From: JAJYKN01 sp035516155
GTDB taxonomy: Bacteria; Nitrospirota; UBA9217
NCBI GenBank assembly: GCA_035516155.1
Contig: DATJAP010000016.1
Span: 1 to 64,000 of the forward strand
Length of the DNA: 64,000 nt
Direction of reading: 5' to 3'
The first letter of the stretch is position 1, and the number at the start of each line of letters is the position of its first letter. The notes beneath the pieces were generated by a model. That model had not been told where the DNA came from. It did no database searches and worked only from the letters and a program-made list of their open reading frames with translations. The position numbers and the translations under genes were made by a program. Below are positions 43,484-53,275 of the stretch, one piece after another.

Positions 43484-44314
43484 ATGTCTACAGGATCAAC
43501 GGGAACAACGAGCGCTGCGAACGAGCCCATCGTCAGGATCGATCGGGTCAACAAGGTTTTTCGTTCCGACGGCCGGGAAATCGTCGCGCTGAAGGATTTC
43601 AGCCTCGATATCCACCGAGGTGAGTTCATCTGCATCCTCGGACCGTCAGGGTGCGGCAAGTCCACACTTTTAAACGCCATTGCCGGCTTTTCTCTCCCGA
43701 CGTCAGGAATTCTGATCGCCAATAACAAGGAGGTCGACTCACCCGGGCCGGACCGGGCCATGGTCTTTCAGGAGTATGCCTTGTTTCCCTGGATGACCGT
43801 GGCGGAGAATGTAGCTTTCGGGCTGGAGATCAAGAGCTTGCCGAAGGCTGTTATCCAGTCAAAGGTTGATACCCTCCTGGATAAGCTACAGCTCGCCGAT
43901 TTCCGGGATCGGTTTCCCAAGGATCTGTCGGGCGGTATGCGTCAGCGGGTGGCCATCGCTCGAGCCCTCGCACTCGATTCACCGATGATGCTGATGGACG
44001 AACCTTTCGGCGCATTGGATGCCCTAACCCGCAGCACCCTGCAGGATGAGCTCCTCCGCATCTGGATGGAATTCAAAAAGACCATCATCTTCGTCACCCA
44101 CAGCATCCAGGAATCCCTCTATCTTGCCAATCGCGTGGTCGTCATGACCTATCGTCCGGGAACGTTGAAAAAGGTCGTAACAGTGGGCTTCCCTCATCCA
44201 CGAGATATAACCTCACCGTGGTTCGTCACTCTTCAGCAGCAAATTACTTATATGGTTATGGAAGAGCAGATGCGTTCCCAGAAAGCCGAAACCGCCGTTG
44301 CCCCGGCAGATTAG
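43484..44314 (+). CDS. ABC importer ATPase, SsuB/TauB type
   Basis: A 276-residue nucleotide-binding subunit. Walker A GPSGCGKSTLL (about residues 53-63), Q-loop MVFQEYALFPWMTV, signature LSGGMRQRVAIARALA (about 150-165), Walker B MLMDEPFGALDALTR, H-loop FVTHSIQESLYLANRVVVM. The FPWMTV and EPFGALDA variants are characteristic of nitrate/sulfonate/taurine importers. Last gene of the rhodanese-importer operon; the broken two-component genes converge on it from the right. Confidence 0.92.
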   Translation: MSTGSTGTTSAANEPIVRIDRVNKVFRSDGREIVALKDFSLDIHRGEFICILGPSGCGKSTLLNAIAGFSLPTSGILIANNKEVDSPGPDRAMVFQEYALFPWMTVAENVAFGLEIKSLPKAVIQSKVDTLLDKLQLADFRDRFPKDLSGGMRQRVAIARALALDSPMMLMDEPFGALDALTRSTLQDELLRIWMEFKKTIIFVTHSIQESLYLANRVVVMTYRPGTLKKVVTVGFPHPRDITSPWFVTLQQQITYMVMEEQMRSQKAETAVAPAD

Positions 44315-44382
44315 GGCAGTCTGCCATTGTCCTCGCGATCATCGTAGTGTTCGACGTTTTCGTCCAAATGCGTTACAACGGG

Positions 44383-45736
44383 TTATAGTGAGTATTGTTT
44401 GAGCTTGTAATGCAATTGACGGACTGATATCCCCAGGATATTCGCCGCTTCGGTCTTGTTGCCGCTGGTTGCGTCCAAAGCGCTCTTGATGTACTGCTTC
44501 TCAATTTCCTCGATCGCCTCGTGGAGCGAGCCGGAAACGGCAACAGCCACCTGATCCTCTTTCTTCTGTTACATGAGGGGGCCGAGGGTCACATCGACAG
44601 AATCAATAATGTCCTTTCGCGCAGTCGCTACCGCACGATGGATGCACCATTTCAACTTTCTGATGTTGCCTGGCCAATCATACCGCTTCAAAATTGTCAT
44701 GGCCTTCTCGGAAATAGCCTTCACCTCTTTGTTGTATGCAAAGTTCGCTTCTTGCAGAAAAGCCAGAGCAAGAAGCGGTATATCTTCTCTGCGGTCCTGC
44801 AAACGGGGGAGTTCGAAAATCATGCCGTTTATTCTGTAATAGAGATCCCGACGGAACCTGTGCGCGGGAATGCTCAAGTCCCTGTTCGTTGCCGTTATGA
44901 GCCGGAACCGGGCCTTGCGCTCCCGGGTATCACCGAGCTTGAAATATATGCCAGATTCGAGGACACGCAGCAGTTTCGCCTGCGTCTCATCTGACAGCTC
45001 TCCGATTTCATCGAGAAAGAGCGTTCCGTCTTCTGCTCTTTCGATGAAGCCTTCCTTTGAGGCTGCCGCGCCGGTAAAAGCTCCTTTTGCATATCCGAAG
45101 AGCTCGCTTTCAAAAATGTCTTTGGGCATGGTAGCGCAGCGTTACCAATTCTCCCCGTAGCCCGGATAATTGATGAATCCACTGTGCCAGCTTCTCTTTC
45201 CCCGTGCCCGTTGCCCCCTGAAGTAGGATTGGTATCGCGAGCGGCGCGACCATCGATGCCCGTTCGAGAATCTCTCCCATCGGGCCTCTGCCCGCAGTAA
45301 CAAAAGAAGGAACAATCTTTTTGATCTTAAGATCTAGGTCGTTGACTCTTTTCTGCAGAGTTCTATTCTCAAGATAAAGACTTAGTTCCCGCTTCAGCTT
45401 ATCAATATCGAGCGGTTTGGTGAAGCAATCGACTGAGCCTTCTTTGAGTGCCATGACTGCATTTTCTACCGTCGCGTGGGCGGTCATGACAATAACAACG
45501 GGCCTCCGCCCTGACTCTTTGAGTTCATGAAGCAGTTCAATGCCCTCACCGTCTGGCAGCCGAACGTCGAGCAGGAGCGCGTCGGGATTAGACCCATTCA
45601 GGATTTCCCGCTCTTGCCTGAGGCTGTCGGCATAGGATACTTCATAGGCATCCTCAATTGCCAGTTTAAGCGACTCAGCAAAGTTCCGTTCGTCATCGAC
45701 GATCAGGACAGTGGGTTTATTGGCGCCTTTATTCAC
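44383..45736 (-). pseudogene. NtrC-family sigma-54 response regulator, broken
   Basis: Reading leftward: receiver domain (VLIVDDERNF; phospho-Asp in LLLDVRLPDG; TKPL) and the first part of the AAA+ domain with Walker A QGATGTGKEKLA, then a frameshift near 45135 after ELVTL. The other frame continues with MPKDIFESELFGYAKGAF (GAFTGA loop), LFLDEIGEL and the AAA+ end, but an in-frame TAA at 44569-44571 precedes the DNA-binding part. The same frame then resumes and reaches the Fis-type helix-turn-helix NKTEAANILGISVRQLHYKL before the stop at 44383. About five bases seem missing at the frameshift. Two independent lesions argue for real decay rather than a single sequencing error. Confidence 0.8.
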
Positions 45737-46918
45737 GGGTACTTACCCGCTTTCCTGGAAGAGTGACCTTTACTCCCGCGCCTTTTTCTTTTCGGTATAA
45801 CGAGAGCGTGCCGTCATGAGCCGTTATGATCTTTTTTGCAAGATACAACCCTAGTCCGCTTCCCCGTGACCGGCTGGTTACAAAGGGGCTCATAAGCTCA
45901 TCGAGATCGGCAGTTTCAGGGTATCCCACCCCGTTATCCTCGCAGGTGAAATCCGCCGCCGTTTCCGGGGCCAGCTGATCAACGCGGAAAGCTACACGGA
46001 CCTCGTCGGCACCCGCCTCCCGGCTGTTCCTGAAGACGTTCTGAAAGAACAAATCTAGATAAAATTGATCTCCCAGGATTTCTCCGTTAACAGACGGATC
46101 CGGGATTACGGTTAAATGATATCTGTTCGCGGCGGGCAACATCAATGCTGTGACCGCTGTCCATTCTTCATTGCGCAGTTCGATATTCTTTCCATAGGCG
46201 AGGAGATTATCGATTAATTGCTGAGTTCGGTCGAGCTCTTCACGAACCAGCGTAACGAATCGTTCCGTAAATCGCTCGTCGGACAAGCGGGATGGCAGAA
46301 CATGTATCAAGTTCGATATGGTCGAGAGAGGTTTTTTAACTCATGAGCTAACGCTGCCGACATGCGGCCCAGCAGAGCAAGTGCCTCGTGTTTTTCCAAT
46401 GCTGTTCTGAGTTCTTCATGCTTTAATTCAAACTGCTGTTGGAGTGACCGCGTTCGTTTCTTATGCTCCGTGTAAGCGAGGATGAACATAAAAACAATGA
46501 TCGTCGTGACAATACCGGAAATATAGTCCGGGATGTCCAGGATAGCGAGTTCAGATTTCAGGAATGCATTTTGGAGATAAAAATCGAAGTAATCGTCCTT
46601 CACTCTTAGAGTAAACAGGAAGGTCGTGTCAGCGTCACCCTGAGGCGACGCGCCGGCACTGCGTTCCCGGGCTACGATTTTGTCTCCCATGACGTTGGCG
46701 GTAAACTTTTTGATGTAAGCTCTCTCATCAGCAGTCGTAGCGTCTGGCGCAGAGTCCTTGAATGACGAGACAGCATTTCGGACGTTGTCCTCGATCGTTT
46801 GTCGTATTCTTTTTTCGACGGCGACATTTTCAATGCTGTCAGTTATGAGAGTAATGATGATGCCAAAGAACAGGGCGATGATGAGATAGGATACAATTTC
46901 AAATGTCTGTTTAATCAT
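45729..46918 (-). pseudogene. sensor histidine kinase, frameshifted
   Basis: N-terminal membrane helix (residues 8-27), a periplasmic domain, a second helix (about 131-149) and a HisKA box AALAHELKN, where the frame breaks at about 46312-46318. One base appears lost from AAAAAACC, since the other frame resumes exactly with LSTISNLIHVLPSRL. The rest is a normal catalytic domain with N-box FQNVFRNSREAGA, G1 CEDNGVGYP and G2 SRGSGLGLYLA, ending VTLPGKRVSTRE. It overlaps the response regulator start by eight bases, so the two were a cognate pair. A frameshift in a short homopolymer could also be an assembly error. Confidence 0.8.
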
Positions 46919-47278
46919 ACAGTTTTAGTGCACCAGGAGTGTTAATTCAATAGAGCAATTTTCTTAACATACCATTTCACTTCCTATGAGTCAATCTCAT
47001 GCGTCATACAATGGAGTAATTCCTCTATCGTCCCGAAAACCGTCAGTCGCTTTTTGCGGCTCGACGTTTTCGTCATTGTGATCCTGTGCACTTTTTGACT
47101 CTGTCCTTTCTTGGATGAGGCGTAACCTGCAAAGGGTCCGTGTCAACGGCCAACCGTTTCTGATTATTCATCTTTATAATATTATAATATCAAAAGTGCG
47201 GGTTATGCATCTCGCTGCAATATGGCTTGATGTGTTGGATACGCCGTCTCGTTTTGCCTGCTATCAGCCGGGCGAGTA
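46919..47278. other. intergenic region upstream of the broken kinase
   Basis: About 360 bases with no gene. It contains TCGACGTTTTCGTC (47061-47074), which also occurs at 44351-44364 on the far side of the broken two-component pair. The core GACG-TTTT-CGTC is an inverted repeat. Confidence 0.4.
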
Positions 47279-48862
47279 CTATCGCGCGATGAGCGAGGAC
47301 TGGGTTTTTTGTTCCTCCTCTGCAGCAACCTTTGAACCTTTTTCAATATCTACCCGCCAGAGCAAGATAATGCCGATGATAAAAAAAACAGCGATGGACA
47401 ATATGCTTGACTGAGGGCTGTGGGTGATTTGACCTACAGAGCCGTACAGCAATGGGCCGAGAATTCCTGCGAACTTTTCGCTTAATCCGTAAAGACCGAA
47501 AAACTCTCCCGATTTGGAGGGGGGTAAGAGTTTTGCATAGATCGTTCTACTCAATGCTTGCGTACCGCCTTGCACGGTACCGACAAGCCATCCGATCATG
47601 ATGAATTCAGCTTTTGTTGTCAATAAAAACCCCCAGATCGGGACGATGATATATATGACCAGCCCGAGTATGACAGCTCGCTTCGTATTCATTTTTTTGA
47701 CAAGGCCGGAAAGAAGAAAACGCCCGAGGGTCAAAGAAAAAACTATACCTGCAATCTGGTCAGCAGCAAGAATCAGGAAGGTGAATGGGACGCTGATGGG
47801 GCCGGCACTCTTAGCATACATTCCTGCAAACGGCAGGGTAACAGCCGTCCACACAATTACAGACAGATACGCACTTCTCTGCGTGTATGCAGAATCGGGG
47901 ATACGGCCGAATAGGATCGCGTATGGAAAAGCAACCATCTGAGTCATCAGTAGCGTTCCAATGAGTACTGCCATATCAAGGCCGAGAACCGCACCATAGA
48001 TCGTTGCAAGAAGGATGATGGCACCGACTCCTTCCATATAGAACCAGAATGCTATCAGCATTTTGAAAAGCTCTTTGTACTTTCTGATATCACGAACGGT
48101 TTTCGTGATCTGGGCGAATGACTCGCGCACCGGCATCCCACTTCTATTCCTCATCAGTGACTGTATTTTCGGTTCAGGAACGCTTATCACAAGGGGGATC
48201 ATGAACCCAATCCACCATATCCCGACTGAAAGAAAGGCCACCCGTACGGCAAGCTCATTGCTAATCCCTAGCCGACTAGCGAATAGAAAGACGCTTGTAT
48301 TGATGGCAAGGAGGAGGCCCCCTCCGATATAACCCATTGCATAACCAAGGCTCGATGCGCGGTTCATGTCTTCGGGAATCGCTATGTGCGGCAGAAGACT
48401 GCTGTTGAGTCCTAAGGCGATATTAACTATGACCTGGGTGCAAAAGTACAAAACCAGTGCAGGAATCCACATGCCGGTTTTCAAAAGGAACATCGATGAA
48501 GCAAGGATTCCACCAGCAATAGTTATTCGTATGAGGATTCGTTTGCGTTGGTCGGTTATGTCTGCGTAGGCACCTACGATCGGAGCGAGGATAGCTGCGA
48601 CAAAGAGGGCAAATGCAACAGTGAACGCAAACATGTTGGAGGCTGTCTCTCGTGCCAGGGCTTTCATCGCCTCATCGGCAAGGCCGGTCCCTGCTTTCAT
48701 AAATGCGGGAACTGCTATCGCGAGGAAATAGGGAGGGAAATAGGTTGTTGCCGTCGTTGTAATGTAGGCATGATTAGCCCAGTCGTATAATGACCATGAC
48801 ACTATCCGATGGCGATATTCTATTTCATCATATTTATGAACACGTTGGCTATCTGAAGTCAT
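47279..48862 (-). CDS. MFS transporter, UMF1/Atg22-like family
   Basis: A 527-residue membrane protein with about 12 helices. The N-terminal VSWSLYDWANHAYITT segment is the UMF1 hallmark (usually YDWANSA), followed by a MFS loop (PIVGAYADITDQRKRILI), with a second copy after helix 6-7 and VGTVQGGTQALSRTIYAKLL plus GLSEKFAGILGPLLYG near the C-terminus. Fungal Atg22 exports vacuolar amino acids; the bacterial substrate is unknown. Single gene, with no clear operon partner. The 255 bases upstream (48863-49117) hold no other gene. Confidence 0.85.
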   Translation of the reverse strand: MTSDSQRVHKYDEIEYRHRIVSWSLYDWANHAYITTTATTYFPPYFLAIAVPAFMKAGTGLADEAMKALARETASNMFAFTVAFALFVAAILAPIVGAYADITDQRKRILIRITIAGGILASSMFLLKTGMWIPALVLYFCTQVIVNIALGLNSSLLPHIAIPEDMNRASSLGYAMGYIGGGLLLAINTSVFLFASRLGISNELAVRVAFLSVGIWWIGFMIPLVISVPEPKIQSLMRNRSGMPVRESFAQITKTVRDIRKYKELFKMLIAFWFYMEGVGAIILLATIYGAVLGLDMAVLIGTLLMTQMVAFPYAILFGRIPDSAYTQRSAYLSVIVWTAVTLPFAGMYAKSAGPISVPFTFLILAADQIAGIVFSLTLGRFLLSGLVKKMNTKRAVILGLVIYIIVPIWGFLLTTKAEFIMIGWLVGTVQGGTQALSRTIYAKLLPPSKSGEFFGLYGLSEKFAGILGPLLYGSVGQITHSPQSSILSIAVFFIIGIILLWRVDIEKGSKVAAEEEQKTQSSLIAR

Positions 48863-49117
48863 ATTTACTTATCTGCATTAGTGCTTATAGCAATGGAAGT
48901 TTGCACAATTCAATGGGCAGCACTTTATTATGCATTGTGCCGCTTGAAATGCATGCGTAATCGCAGATAATTGGTTTCCTCGACAATTAGGACGCTGTCA
49001 AAAAATATTTCCCTTGCCCACTTAAGCGCAGCTTTCACAATCCGGCGCTATTCGGTCGCCTATGAGCGTTTAACTGTTTATCCTAAGGGAATGTTTGCCA
49101 CCCACCTCGTTCGAATA

Positions 49118-50650
49118 TCAGGGCATCGACAAGCTTGAGTTTCTTCCGTTTTCGAAATCGCTGACGGGGCCGCTGTGTCCATTCCGGTTCCACCACCCGC
49201 CGCCGAGCGCCTGGAAAAGCGCTGCCGTATCGGCATAGCGCGCGGCCTGTGCCTGGATCAGGCCGATCCTCGTCTGCTGGTATTGGCGTTCCGCGTTCAA
49301 CAGCGACAAATAGCTCACGCCGCCAAGCTGGAACTGCTTTTGGGTAAGTTCAAGTGTGTTGCGGGCGGACTGGTCAGCGTCTGCCTGTTCCTTCAGCGTT
49401 TCTGCGTCCGCATCGAGTGCGCGAAGCACGTCGGCCACATTTTGGAATGCCTGCAAAACAACTACCTGGTACTGCGCCACTGCCTGATCGTAGGCTGCGA
49501 CCGCGGCTCGTCGCTCAGCGGAGAGCTGTCCGCCGTGAAAAACGGGTTGCAGCAATCCCGCGCCGAGACTCCATACGCCGGTCCCGGTCGAGAAAAGCGT
49601 ATTGCTTGAAATTGCCATTGATCCTAAACTGCCGGTCAGGTTGATTTGCGGATATTGATTTGCGGTGGCCACGCCGACTTGCGCGCTTGCAGCGTGCAGC
49701 AATGCTTCCGACGCACGGATGTCGGGACGCTGGCGCACAAGCGATGACGGCAGACTGACCGGTAATTCCGCGGGCAGTTGCAGTTGGTCGAGGTTGAAAG
49801 CGGGGAGCAACGCAGAGTCGCTCGGAAACCGTCCGGCAAACACCGCCAGAAGATGTCGGGTCTGCTCGAGCTCCTTTTCGAGAGACGGCAACGTTGCCTT
49901 TGTCTGCGCGAGCTGTGTCCGTTGGGCGAGCACGTCGGGACGCGCTGCCCCGCCGAGCTTGAACTGAAGCTCGACCAGGTCGAGCTGCGTCTGCAAAGCG
50001 GCAATGATCTCGTGCAGTGCCTGAATCTGCGCTCGCAAGGACGCTTCTTTCACCGCCGTTGTAACGACGTTCGACGTAATCGTGAGATAGGCACCTTCAA
50101 GCTGAAATCGCTGAAAATCAACTTGGGATTCCAATGCCTCCAGCTCACGCCGCGCGCCGCCGAAAAGATCAAGGGCATAGGAGACATTCACCGATGCATT
50201 GTAGAGTGTGAAGGGAGGGAACTGCTCATTCGGCAGGCCGAATTCCGCGCCCGAGATCTTCTCTCGCGTAACCGATGCGCTCGCGTCGACCTTCGGATAA
50301 AGGACTGAGCCAACGAGGGCATTTAAGGTCTCTTGCGACTCCCGGAGCGTTGCCTGCGCCGCAGCGAGCGTGGGATTGCCAGAGAGGGCCTGCCTCACCA
50401 GCTGGTCCAACGGAGCGGAATGAAACAGCTTCCACCACTCTGCAGGGATCTCCTGACCCAGCGCCAGGTGCTGTTCCGCGCCGCCGGGTCCCGGTACGGA
50501 TGCTGTCTTGTCTGGGAATGGGGTTGCCGTGTATGTTGTCGTGCTCGGGGCTTCGGGGGGATGATAATTGGGGCCTACAGGGCATCCGGAACATATTAAA
50601 CTAACACTCAGGGCCGCGGCTAGTCTTTTAAATAGCAGGATTTTATTCAT
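49118..50650 (-). CDS. outer-membrane efflux lipoprotein, NodT/OprM family
   Basis: A 510-residue TolC-fold channel. The signal peptide MNKILLFKRLAAALSVSLICSGC has a lipobox followed by PVGPNYHPPEAP, the OprM/NodT start. Conserved segments are DLFGGARRELEALESQVDFQ, RQRPDIRASEALLHAASAQ and VGVATANQYPQINL, ending ALGGGWWNRNG. The ATG at 50650 places the signal peptide correctly; an ATG at 50722 lies upstream of the predicted -10 box. It is divergent from the TetR gene and the ABC-2 exporter, for which it is the likely outer-membrane outlet. Confidence 0.9.
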   Translation of the reverse strand: MNKILLFKRLAAALSVSLICSGCPVGPNYHPPEAPSTTTYTATPFPDKTASVPGPGGAEQHLALGQEIPAEWWKLFHSAPLDQLVRQALSGNPTLAAAQATLRESQETLNALVGSVLYPKVDASASVTREKISGAEFGLPNEQFPPFTLYNASVNVSYALDLFGGARRELEALESQVDFQRFQLEGAYLTITSNVVTTAVKEASLRAQIQALHEIIAALQTQLDLVELQFKLGGAARPDVLAQRTQLAQTKATLPSLEKELEQTRHLLAVFAGRFPSDSALLPAFNLDQLQLPAELPVSLPSSLVRQRPDIRASEALLHAASAQVGVATANQYPQINLTGSLGSMAISSNTLFSTGTGVWSLGAGLLQPVFHGGQLSAERRAAVAAYDQAVAQYQVVVLQAFQNVADVLRALDADAETLKEQADADQSARNTLELTQKQFQLGGVSYLSLLNAERQYQQTRIGLIQAQAARYADTAALFQALGGGWWNRNGHSGPVSDFENGRNSSLSMP

Positions 50651-50693
50651 ATTTGTACCCGGTCCGGATTGATGACGTTTATGCTGCGTACAA

Positions 50694-50723
50694 AATATAG
50701 AATGAATAATTGAGAAAGTCAAT
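50694..50723 (-). promoter_or_regulatory. leftward promoter for the NodT channel gene
   Basis: Minus strand TTGACT (plus 50718-50723), 18-base spacer, TATATT (50694-50699). It is nearly back to back with the TetR promoter, so one repressor could cover both. Confidence 0.6.
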
Positions 50724-50731
50724 CGAATACT

Positions 50732-50760
50732 TGCATTGGTTTAGTACATATGTTATGCTG
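50732..50760 (+). promoter_or_regulatory. rightward promoter for the tetR-ABC exporter operon
   Basis: TTGCAT (50732-50737), 17-base spacer, TATGCT (50755-50760). Transcription would begin near 50767, so the ATG at 50766 is probably not translated, and the TetR start is more likely 50814. Confidence 0.6.
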
Positions 50761-50813
50761 GGGCTATGAAAACCGGTAAAAGTCGATCGGCACATGAGCG
50801 GAGCAGAAAAACG

Positions 50814-51464
50814 ATGATAGATGTTGTGAGGGAAAAGTCTTCCCGCGAGGACACTGCAAGCCGCATCCTTGCCACCGCCACCCGCCTTTTCGCTGCTCAA
50901 GGGTATGACGGCACATCCACCAAGGATATTTGCGAGAGGGCCGGCGCGAACATCGCCGCCCTCCATTATCATTTTGGCTCGAAGGAGAACCTTTACCACA
51001 ATATTATTGAACAGTTTGCCACGGAACGACTGGACTTCGCGAGAAAAACACTCCAGCCTCCCCAGAATATCGACGACTTCAAAGTGCGCCTTGAGATCTT
51101 TCTGCGGCAGACGCTCGAAACGATGATCAGACAGAATGATATTGTCCGCCTAATTCAACAGGATATTGAAATGTCAGATTCGAAAAGCAAAAAAATGTAT
51201 CTTGACACGCTTTTGAAACATGCGGAGAAACTCTGGGAGTTTTTTGATCTGGCCACAAAAAAGGGAATCGTGGCTGCCGACGTGAAGCCCGCCTTCGCGG
51301 CGACATTCCTGATGAGCAATATCATCCATCAAACGAGAAACGACAAGATGGTAAAGGAGTTTTCCGGGCATTCGCTTTCGGACGAAAAGTATCGCAATGA
51401 TTGGATTCAGCAGACGCTTCGCATCTTCATAGAAGGGATTATTGCGAAGGAACCAGCGAAATAA
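50814..51464 (+). CDS. TetR/AcrR-family repressor, CecR-like
   Basis: About 216 residues from ATG 50814 (GGAG upstream); an in-frame ATG at 50766 would add 16 residues but sits at the predicted transcript start. The N-terminal HTH is ILATATRLFAAQGYDGTSTK and DICERAGANIAALHYHFGSKENLY, canonical for TetR. The C-terminal ligand-binding domain is of the CecR (YbiH) type with DUF1956-like length. It heads an operon with an HlyD adaptor, two ATPases and two ABC-2 permeases, the same order as cecR-ybhGFSR in E. coli, and probably represses that operon and the divergent channel gene. Confidence 0.85.
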   Translation: MIDVVREKSSREDTASRILATATRLFAAQGYDGTSTKDICERAGANIAALHYHFGSKENLYHNIIEQFATERLDFARKTLQPPQNIDDFKVRLEIFLRQTLETMIRQNDIVRLIQQDIEMSDSKSKKMYLDTLLKHAEKLWEFFDLATKKGIVAADVKPAFAATFLMSNIIHQTRNDKMVKEFSGHSLSDEKYRNDWIQQTLRIFIEGIIAKEPAK

Positions 51465-51485
51465 AAAAACAGGAAGGGAACCCAG

Positions 51486-52238
51486 GTGAAGATCGATAAG
51501 AAGAAAAGGCTTAAAATAATCCTTTTTGCGGTGATTGCGATCAGTGCTGTGATCGCGGTGAAGCTGTTGTTCTTCCGGGGTGAGTTTCTTTACGCCGGGA
51601 CCCTTGAAGCGACCAAGGTGGACTTGTCTGCCCGCATATCATCTGCCATCAGCGCAGTGAACGTTCAGGAAGGCGACCATGTGACGGTCAACCAGGAATT
51701 GGTTGTTCTTGCCTGCGAAGACGTGAAAGTTGCATCGGTGTTGGCGAATGAGAACTATCATCGCACCGTTGGTTTGTATCGTGCTCAGACCGCGTCTCAG
51801 GACACCATGGACCAGGTCAAGAACAGGAAGGATGATGCGGATGTGCGATTGAGTTGGTGTTCTGTCAAATCACCCATTTCAGGCACGGTCTTGAGCCGGT
51901 ATCATGAGCCGGGGGAATGGGTGGATCCCGGGACGAAGCTCCTGACCCTGGCGAATATCCGGGACATCTGGGCCTATATTTACGTTCCCCAGCCTGAAGT
52001 TTCACGGCTTAAACCCGGCATGATTCTAAAAGGGTATCTCCCAGAGTTAAACAACCGCGAATTCGACGGTAAGATTTTCAAGATCAACGATGAGGCCGAG
52101 TTCACGCCAAAGAATGTTCAGACCCAGGCCGAGCGCGAGCGCCTTGTGTTCGGCGTCAAGGTAAGTTTTCTTGGCGCGAATGAGCAGGAAATTCTCAAGC
52201 CGGGAATGACAATTGAAGTGAAGTTACCCCGGGACTAG
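51486..52238 (+). CDS. HlyD-family adaptor, YbhG-like (short)
   Basis: A 250-residue adaptor: membrane anchor at residues 8-28, lipoyl halves SSAISAVNVQEGDHVTVNQE (about 52-71) and VKSPISGTVLSRYHEPGEWV (about 124-143), and a beta-barrel to the end. The coiled-coil hairpin between the lipoyl halves is very short (about 45 residues) compared with YbhG (about 330 residues in total), so it may need a channel with long periplasmic coils. GTG start after GGAAGGGA. It lies 22 bases after the repressor gene. Confidence 0.8.
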   Translation: MKIDKKKRLKIILFAVIAISAVIAVKLLFFRGEFLYAGTLEATKVDLSARISSAISAVNVQEGDHVTVNQELVVLACEDVKVASVLANENYHRTVGLYRAQTASQDTMDQVKNRKDDADVRLSWCSVKSPISGTVLSRYHEPGEWVDPGTKLLTLANIRDIWAYIYVPQPEVSRLKPGMILKGYLPELNNREFDGKIFKINDEAEFTPKNVQTQAERERLVFGVKVSFLGANEQEILKPGMTIEVKLPRD

Positions 52239-52540
52239 TCCGTTATGTTTAATATTCTCGTTGCATTGAAAAAACAGAGCTGCTTGTCTCGTAGAGAGCC
52301 CGCAGAACATGAAGAGAAGAAATTAACTGTTTTATAAACTCGGCGTTCTTTGATGGTGTCCGCTTTTTGCAACGGCCGGGTACGCCTCTGCAAGAAAACG
52401 TATCTATTAATGTGAACCGCAGAAGCAATGCTACGACCTCACCGTTTTACCCAGTGCTTATGGGCTTTTTAAAGTGACCGCTCGTTACATTACTTATATT
52501 GCTTTCTCTAACGTTCCTATTTCTCTTGGAAGCCGCCGAC
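52239..52540. other. gap inside the ABC-2 exporter operon
   Basis: About 300 bases between the adaptor and the first ATPase, unusual in an otherwise overlapping operon. No gene, terminator or promoter is recognised. Confidence 0.35.
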
Positions 52541-53275
52541 ATGCCAATATTACCTGTGTCAATCTCCGTCCAGGCAGTCCGAAAGTTCTTCGGCAAAAGT
52601 CCAGTCCTTGACGGAGTGAGTCTTGATTTCTCTTCCGGCCTTATGCACGGCGTGATTGGACCCGAAGGTGCGGGGAAAACCACGCTTTTGCGTATCATGC
52701 TCGGCTTGCTTAAGGCCGCGGAAGGTACTGTTGCCTATTACCGTGGAGGCGAACAAATTGATTTCGAAAGCATCCGTCCCAGTATCGCTTACATGCCGCA
52801 GACGCAAAGCCTCTATCCTGACCTTTCTATAGGCGAACATTTAGACTTTTTCAAGGAACTCTATGGAATTCCGCATGATCTCTATGAACAGAAGCGCGAT
52901 GAGCTCCTTCGCATCACGCGGTTAAACGAATTTATTGAGCGGCCGGCGGGCCAGCTTTCAGGCGGTATGTACAAGAAGTTGGGCCTCATGTGTGCGCTTT
53001 TGCGGTCGCCGCACGTCATGCTCCTTGACGAGCCCACAACCGGGGTCGATCCGATTAGCCGCCGGGAATTCTGGGAGCTCCTGTACCGCCTCCTGGACCA
53101 GGAGATACTGATTCTTGTGACCACCGCATATATGGATGAAGCGGAGCGGTGCGGACGCGTTCATCTTCTCGAGAGTGGCAAATTGGTTGCAGCAGGGGAG
53201 CCCCGGGAGCTCCTGGCAGCAGAGGGAGTGTCAAGCTTTGATGAACTCTTCCTCCGGAGAAATACCCATGGATGA
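52541..53275 (+). CDS. ABC-2 exporter ATPase, first half of a YbhF-like pair
   Basis: A 244-residue ATPase, Walker A GPEGAGKTTLLRI (about residues 38-50), Q-loop MPQTQSLYPDLS, signature LSGGMYKKLGLMCALL (about 136-151), Walker B VMLLDEPTTGVDPISRREF, H-loop VTTAYMDEAERC. The switch residue that is usually His is Ala-Tyr here (TTAYMDEAE), which also occurs in the N-terminal half of YbhF and may mark a less active site. In E. coli both ATPase halves are one protein; here they are separate, overlapping by eight bases. Confidence 0.88.
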   Translation: MPILPVSISVQAVRKFFGKSPVLDGVSLDFSSGLMHGVIGPEGAGKTTLLRIMLGLLKAAEGTVAYYRGGEQIDFESIRPSIAYMPQTQSLYPDLSIGEHLDFFKELYGIPHDLYEQKRDELLRITRLNEFIERPAGQLSGGMYKKLGLMCALLRSPHVMLLDEPTTGVDPISRREFWELLYRLLDQEILILVTTAYMDEAERCGRVHLLESGKLVAAGEPRELLAAEGVSSFDELFLRRNTHG

